A DNA stretch of 64,000 nucleotides. Origin: Hyphomicrobiaceae bacterium. Its GTDB lineage: Bacteria > Pseudomonadota > Alphaproteobacteria > Rhizobiales > Methyloligellaceae. The DNA is taken from NCBI GenBank assembly GCA_028066055.1, contig JALCBY010000015.1, forward strand, positions 6,728-70,727, read 5' to 3'. The translations under genes were made by a program, and so were the position numbers. The notes beneath the pieces were generated by a model that was not told the DNA's origin, ran no database searches, and saw only the letters and a program-made list of their open reading frames with translations. This document shows, in pieces, positions 59,798-64,000 of this stretch; within the stretch, counting starts at the first letter, position 1, and each line of letters starts with the position of its first letter.

Positions 59798-60291
59798 GCG
59801 ACGTGCCGACTTATGTGATAGAGCGGGAGTTCGACGCACCCCGGGACATGGTGTGGCGGACATGGACCGAACCGGAACTCCTGGCGCGCTGGTACGGACC
59901 GGGTGTGGAGACCATCATACACAAGCTCGATGTCACGCCGGGCGGGCTGTGGCTCAACGAGATGAAGTGGGGCGACACGTCCATGTATGAACGGGTGGAG
60001 TATACCGAGGCCGTTCGGCCCGAGCGTCTCGTCTGGCTGCATTCGAACGCGGATGCGGACTGGAACGTCGCGCCGAACCCGATGATGCCGGTCTGGCCGC
60101 GTGTGCTGCTCGGAACGGTGACGCTGCGGGAAGAAGACGGCAGGACGCATCTGCGGCTCACCTGGGCGCCGCACGAGGCGAGCGAGGAAGAGATCGCCGG
60201 ATTTGCCGCCGCTATCGAGAAACTCGACAAGGGTTGGGGCGCTGGCATGAAGCTGCTCGCAGAGCTGCTTGAGGAGCTGAAAACCCAGTAA
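59794..60291 (+). CDS. SRPBCC (AHSA1-like) domain protein 2
   Basis: A 165-aa paralogue of the preceding protein: YVIEREFDAPRDMVWRTWTE, LLARWYGPGVETIIHKLDV and VLLGTVTLREEDGRTHLRLTW. The ligand pockets likely differ since the middle segments diverge. Start ATG 59794 overlaps the previous stop. Two strong terminators follow, ending the three-gene operon. Confidence 0.87.
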   Translation: MSDVPTYVIEREFDAPRDMVWRTWTEPELLARWYGPGVETIIHKLDVTPGGLWLNEMKWGDTSMYERVEYTEAVRPERLVWLHSNADADWNVAPNPMMPVWPRVLLGTVTLREEDGRTHLRLTWAPHEASEEEIAGFAAAIEKLDKGWGAGMKLLAELLEELKTQ

Positions 60292-60343
60292 ATCTGCCAT
60301 TTTCGCGCCGTATTGTCCCAATATCGTATGCCAGCATCACGAG

Positions 60344-60387
60344 ACGGCCCTCTCCCAGCCCACCCCAAGGCTGAGGGCCGTTTTTTT
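60344..60387 (+). terminator. Rho-independent terminator 1
   Basis: ACGGCCCTC (60344-60352) pairs perfectly with GAGGGCCGT (60373-60381), followed by seven T (60381-60387). Ends the ArsR-SRPBCC operon. Confidence 0.9.
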
Positions 60388-60404
60388 GTGTTGCGAACAT
60401 GCCT

Positions 60405-60438
60405 TGGCCAGCCACTCCCCGGGCTGGCCACTTTTTTT
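60405..60438 (+). terminator. Rho-independent terminator 2
   Basis: TGGCCAGCC (60405-60413) pairs with GGCTGGCCA (60422-60430), followed by C and seven T (60432-60438). It stands 24 bases after the end of the first terminator stem and reinforces termination ahead of the convergent peptidase gene. Confidence 0.85.
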
Positions 60439-60489
60439 CCGGTTCGTCCACCCGTCCCCGGGGCGGACGCCGAACATCCGGTTGTATCT

Positions 60490-61773
60490 CTATTCGTCCG
60501 AAAGAAAGCTGAGCGCGCCCAGCGTATGGATCTTCGCGACATCGACCAGTTCGCTGATTTCCACATATTCATCGGGTCCGCCAAGATTGTGGGGCGTGAG
60601 GCCGCATACCACGCTGGGTATGCCGGCGGCGCGGTAGAGTCTGGCGTCGGATGCGCCGACCCTCATGTTGGGCACGGGATGGCCGTCGAGCACGGTCCGG
60701 CAGGCGTGCATCACCGCTTCGACGACCGGATGGTCAGGCGGCGTCCAGGTGGGTTCGTAGCGGCGGGTAATCTCGAACCGGATGGCCTCCATGGGTTTGA
60801 GCAACCGGGCGATTTCAGCTTCGACCTCGCGGACGGTGACGCCCATCGGCAGGCGGATATCGGCATTGATTTCCGCGCCGTCCGGAACCAGGTTTGGTGA
60901 CTGCCCGCCCTTGATACGCCCGAAATTGACGGTGATTTTCTGCAGGACCTCGGCTTCGCCGGCACCGCCGATCGGCTCTGATACGGGCTTGGCCTGCGCG
61001 ATGGTACGCGCAACCTCTGACGGCGTATCGATGGAGAAGGCTTCAAGCGTCTCGAGTGCGTCCATGGCCTTGCGCAGTGCATCGATGGCGTTCGCGCCAC
61101 GGTGGACATGGGCCCCGTGTGCCGGCCGGCCACTGGCGAAGATGTCGATCCAGATCATGCCCTTCTCGCCGATTCGCGGCACGATGGGTGAGCCGACGTC
61201 GGCGTTCAGCATGGCGTCGCCGCGGGCCTGTGGAACGGTGTCGAGCAGAAACTGGCTGCCGAGCAGTCCCATCGACTCTTCGTCTCCCGCCAGCACCAGC
61301 GAGAGTTCGCCCGCCCATGCCTCACGCATGGCGGCGAGCGTCGTGAAGGCTTTCATCAGGCACGCCACGCCGCCCTTCATGTCCGCCGAGCCCCGGCCGA
61401 AGACTTTCCCGTCCCGCACGGCACCCGAATAGGGGTCATCGCTCCAGTCGGCCGGATCGCCGACGGGATAGGTGTCGAGGTGGCCGTTCAGCACCAGGCG
61501 CCTGCCCGGCCGGCTGCCGCGCACGGTTGCGACGAGGTTTTCAATCGGTGCTTCGCCGGTATAGGTCGCCAGGTCGATATCCGGCAGCGGCGAGAGAAGC
61601 GCGCGAACCGCTTCGACGCAGGCCCGGGTGTCGCTTGGCGGCGTTTCGGAGGGAATGCGCACCAGCCTTTGGGTGATTTCGACCAGTTCATCACGCGCCC
61701 CGGCCAACGCGTCCAGAACATGCGCCGAACCATCGTTCGATGGCTTGGCCTCCGGCATTTCGGGCACACTCAT
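60490..61773 (-). CDS. M20 family peptidase/deacylase (ArgE/DapE type)
   Basis: A 427-aa zinc hydrolase. Start ATG 61773 (MSVPEMPEAKPSN) overlaps the stop of the TRAP gene by 3 bases. Metal ligands are in NGHLDTYPVGD, GRGSADMKGG and the GDEESMG catalytic stretch, followed by a dimerisation domain and the last His near VVCGLTPHNLGGPDE. Members deacylate N-acyl amino acids or cut small peptides. It follows a fused TRAP permease, suggesting the permease imports the substrate it hydrolyses. Confidence 0.9.
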   Translation of the reverse strand: MSVPEMPEAKPSNDGSAHVLDALAGARDELVEITQRLVRIPSETPPSDTRACVEAVRALLSPLPDIDLATYTGEAPIENLVATVRGSRPGRRLVLNGHLDTYPVGDPADWSDDPYSGAVRDGKVFGRGSADMKGGVACLMKAFTTLAAMREAWAGELSLVLAGDEESMGLLGSQFLLDTVPQARGDAMLNADVGSPIVPRIGEKGMIWIDIFASGRPAHGAHVHRGANAIDALRKAMDALETLEAFSIDTPSEVARTIAQAKPVSEPIGGAGEAEVLQKITVNFGRIKGGQSPNLVPDGAEINADIRLPMGVTVREVEAEIARLLKPMEAIRFEITRRYEPTWTPPDHPVVEAVMHACRTVLDGHPVPNMRVGASDARLYRAAGIPSVVCGLTPHNLGGPDEYVEISELVDVAKIHTLGALSFLSDE

Positions 61774-64000
61774 GACGCCGCCTCCTGCGATTGCGTCCGC
61801 TTCGCGGTGGGCCCGCCCCGCATTTTGAGGCGCTGCAGGAAGAAGACGAGGCCGAGGACCGCGAGGCCCAGCGGGTATATCCACTCCTTGGCTGGCCGGT
61901 TCAGTTGTTGGACATCGATGGAGGTGATGTTGTCGCCGAATGTCAGGCCGGCCTTTTCGCCTGCTCCGTTGAATTTCAGGTTGGCCACATACAGTCTCCC
62001 GCCATCCTCTGACTCAAGGGTTGCGCCGATCCGCCGGGCCACGGGTCCGGTCTCGTCAGAGGCGCCCGATGGCGGGATCACGAACAGCTTGTAGCGGTCG
62101 CCATACTCGGTCTCGCGGGTCACATGCAGGCGGATCGCACGATCGTTCGGCACGCCATTGCCTGTCTCGCCGGCAACCTGCGCGAGGTTAAGCGGCGCGA
62201 ATTGCGGATAGACGCGGTCGAGAAGAAAGTCCGGCCGGAACAGCGCCACCACCACGACGCCGAGCAGCACCCGCTCCACGATGGAGAGCTTGGTCAGCAG
62301 CCAGCCCTGTGTCAGAGCGGCGAATGAGAGAATGGCGATCAGCGATACGACAAAGATCGTCAGCCCGTGCCAGATGCTGGTGACGCCAACCAGCAAAAGT
62401 TCCGGATTGAAGATGAAAACGATCGGCAGAATGGCCGTGCGGATGTCGTAGAGGAAGGACTGCACACCGGTGCGCATGGGGTTCGCGCCGGAGATGGCGG
62501 ATGCCGCAAACGCCGCCAGACAAACGGGTGGAGTGGAGTCCGCCATGAGGCCGAAATAAAGCACATAGAGGTGGACGGCAATCAGCGGGATCACCAGCCC
62601 CGAGGCGTTGCCCAGCTCGACGAGCACCGTCGCCATGAGCGAGGCGACGACGATGTAGTTGGCGGTCGTCGGCAGCCCCATGCCGAGGATCAGGCAGACC
62701 AGCGCCACGAGCGGCAGCAGGATATAGAAGTTGCCCTGCGAGATCGCTTCGATGACCGACAGCATCGCGTTGTTGAGGCCGGTCGATGAAACCGCGCCGA
62801 CGATGATGCCGGCGGCCCCCACCGCGGCCGTCACGCCGGCCATGCTTTTCGCACCCGCAACCATGGCATCGAACACGGTGATACATCCCGCGCGCAGACC
62901 CGCAGCGACCGCCTCGCTCCGGCGGCGCGCCTCCAGCAGGGTGTTCATGAAGATGATCGCGATCATCAGCAGGATCGCATAGAACACCGCGCTTCCTGGG
63001 CTCCAGCGTTCGACCAGCAGCAGGTAGATCAGCGCGCCGATGGGAATGAGGAAATGCAGCCCCCCCTTGAGCGTCGGCCAGATGTCGGGCGTATCGGCGC
63101 GGGAGAGGCCGCGCAGGCCGAGCTTCATGGCCTCCAGATGCGAGATGTAGAACAGCGCGCAATAGCTGATGAAGGCGGGGATCGCGGCGTGCACGATCAC
63201 ATCATAGTAGGAGATGCCGATGAACTCGGCGATGATGAAGGCCGACGCCCCCATGATCGGCGGCATGAGCTGGCCGTTGGTGGAGGCGGCGACTTCGATG
63301 GCGCCGGCCTTGTGCGCGGGCAGGCCCATCTTCTTCATCAGCGGGATGGTGAAGGCGCCGGTCGTGACCGTGTTGGCGATGGAGGAACCGGACACGGTTC
63401 CCGTGAGGCCTGATGCCATGATCGCGGCCTTGGCCGGCCCGCCGCGATACTGACCAACCAGCGCAAAGGACACATCGAGAAAGAAGCGCCCTGCCCCTGC
63501 CTTGTCCATGAAAGCGCCGAACAGGACGAACAGGAAGACATAACTGACGGAAACGTCGATCGGAATGCCGAACACCGCTTCGCTCGAAAGCCACTGGTAG
63601 CCAACCAGCCGCTCCAGCGAAACGCCCTTGTGGGAGATGATGTCCGGCATCGACTGGCCGAATATGGAATAGAGCAGAAAGACCAGGCAGACGATGACCA
63701 GCGGCAGGCCGACGCTGCGCCGGGTCGCCTCGAGCAGAAGCACGATGCCGAGGCCGGCCAGCACCGCCTCGAAGGGGAAATTGTAACCGGCGACCGGAAT
63801 TTCGAGCAGAATGCCGTCCCGCGAGACGATGCCGTCATAGGCGACCCAGACATAGGCGCAGGTGGCGAATGCAAGCGCGCCGAGAAGAAGCGTCAGCCCG
63901 TTATGCGCCGGCTTGCGCGCCTCCCACACGCTTGGAAACATCAGGAAGCCGAGCAGCAATCCGAAAGCGAGGTGCAGCCCCCGCGCCGGCAGGTCGACGA
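61770..64000 (-). CDS. Fused TRAP transporter permease (DctQM-like), partial at right edge
   Basis: The frame is open to the window edge, so the N-terminus is missing; at least 743 residues are visible. Many membrane helices belong to the 12-TM large TRAP subunit fused to the small 4-TM part: GSSIANTVTTGAFTIPLMKK, AAVGAAGIIVGAVSSTGL, LGMGLPTTANYIVVASLM and GLMADSTPPVCLAAFAASAI are typical of the TAXI-type fusions. The C-terminal soluble part (FNGAGEKAGLTFGDNITSID) is PDZ-like. TRAP systems import organic acids using a separate periplasmic binding protein, which may lie beyond the edge. It is followed by the M20 hydrolase gene. Confidence 0.93.
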   Translation of the reverse strand, partial: VDLPARGLHLAFGLLLGFLMFPSVWEARKPAHNGLTLLLGALAFATCAYVWVAYDGIVSRDGILLEIPVAGYNFPFEAVLAGLGIVLLLEATRRSVGLPLVIVCLVFLLYSIFGQSMPDIISHKGVSLERLVGYQWLSSEAVFGIPIDVSVSYVFLFVLFGAFMDKAGAGRFFLDVSFALVGQYRGGPAKAAIMASGLTGTVSGSSIANTVTTGAFTIPLMKKMGLPAHKAGAIEVAASTNGQLMPPIMGASAFIIAEFIGISYYDVIVHAAIPAFISYCALFYISHLEAMKLGLRGLSRADTPDIWPTLKGGLHFLIPIGALIYLLLVERWSPGSAVFYAILLMIAIIFMNTLLEARRRSEAVAAGLRAGCITVFDAMVAGAKSMAGVTAAVGAAGIIVGAVSSTGLNNAMLSVIEAISQGNFYILLPLVALVCLILGMGLPTTANYIVVASLMATVLVELGNASGLVIPLIAVHLYVLYFGLMADSTPPVCLAAFAASAISGANPMRTGVQSFLYDIRTAILPIVFIFNPELLLVGVTSIWHGLTIFVVSLIAILSFAALTQGWLLTKLSIVERVLLGVVVVALFRPDFLLDRVYPQFAPLNLAQVAGETGNGVPNDRAIRLHVTRETEYGDRYKLFVIPPSGASDETGPVARRIGATLESEDGGRLYVANLKFNGAGEKAGLTFGDNITSIDVQQLNRPAKEWIYPLGLAVLGLVFFLQRLKMRGGPTAKRTQSQEAAS

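Noticed and set aside
1-64000. tRNA, rRNA, CRISPR array, insertion sequence or riboswitch
   Set aside because: I looked for T-arm-like sequences, regularly spaced repeats, transposase genes and conserved riboswitch patterns and saw none I could defend.

Overview
This window is high-GC DNA from what looks like an alphaproteobacterium, possibly of the Hyphomicrobiales. The evidence is the ugp-type sugar/glycerophosphate ABC operon, a napEDABC operon, a DUF2865 protein, a phasin-like protein, a fused TRAP permease and the overall gene content. There is no rRNA, tRNA or other marker gene, so the placement is an inference. Genes are densely packed, with many 4-base start/stop overlaps. I saw no CRISPR array and no insertion sequence.

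Layout. Bases 1-447 are the edge of a prophage-like tail gene cluster. Bases 810-3954 hold an unusual pair, a CYTH/VTC-like protein followed by an MFS permease with a non-canonical start, and then a small lipoprotein. Bases 4010-10079 (minus strand) form a carbohydrate/glycerophosphate uptake operon: DeoR regulator, ATPase, binding protein, two permeases and an endonuclease/exonuclease/phosphatase-type enzyme. Bases 10571-14880 carry signalling and housekeeping genes (HD-GYP, CBS, HpxZ-like, YihY, DUF2164). Bases 15239-20939 are the metabolic centre: aprM-aprB-aprA, an unknown 120-aa protein, a SlyD-like prolyl isomerase, a 52-aa basic mini-protein and sat. Together the Apr and Sat enzymes would oxidise sulfite through APS to sulfate and make ATP. 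Bases 20964-25133 contain a metallophosphoesterase, two tandem alpha/beta hydrolases, a NUDIX hydrolase and an AcuC-like deacetylase. Bases 25524-38573 hold transporters, small secreted proteins, a DUF2235 hydrolase, an S2P protease, an AAC(3)-I-like acetyltransferase, a FUSC protein, a glutamine-synthetase-like enzyme and small unknowns.

Bases 39827-44140 form a periplasmic nitrate reductase operon (napEDABC) behind a perfect FNR/CRP-type dyad, divergent from a nitronate monooxygenase gene. With apr-sat, this suggests a facultative organism that can respire nitrate and gain energy from reduced sulfur. Bases 45780-46930 are a lower-GC islet with a frameshifted peptidase. Bases 48026-54154 carry a chemoreceptor, a secreted paralogue of the 10571 gene, a MerR/LitR-like regulator that has lost key B12-photosensor residues, and a GGDEF diguanylate cyclase. 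Bases 54308-60291 hold an Abhydrolase_10 enzyme divergent from a TetR-YciI operon with two clear operators, a PheC-like dehydratase with a DUF2865 protein, and an ArsR-SRPBCC-SRPBCC operon ended by tandem terminators. The window closes with an M20 peptidase and a fused TRAP permease that runs off the right edge.

The least explained parts are the accessory genes and direct-repeat promoter of the apr-sat operon, the CYTH-like/MFS pair with its ATT or CTG start, and the LitR-like regulator with a degenerate cofactor pocket.
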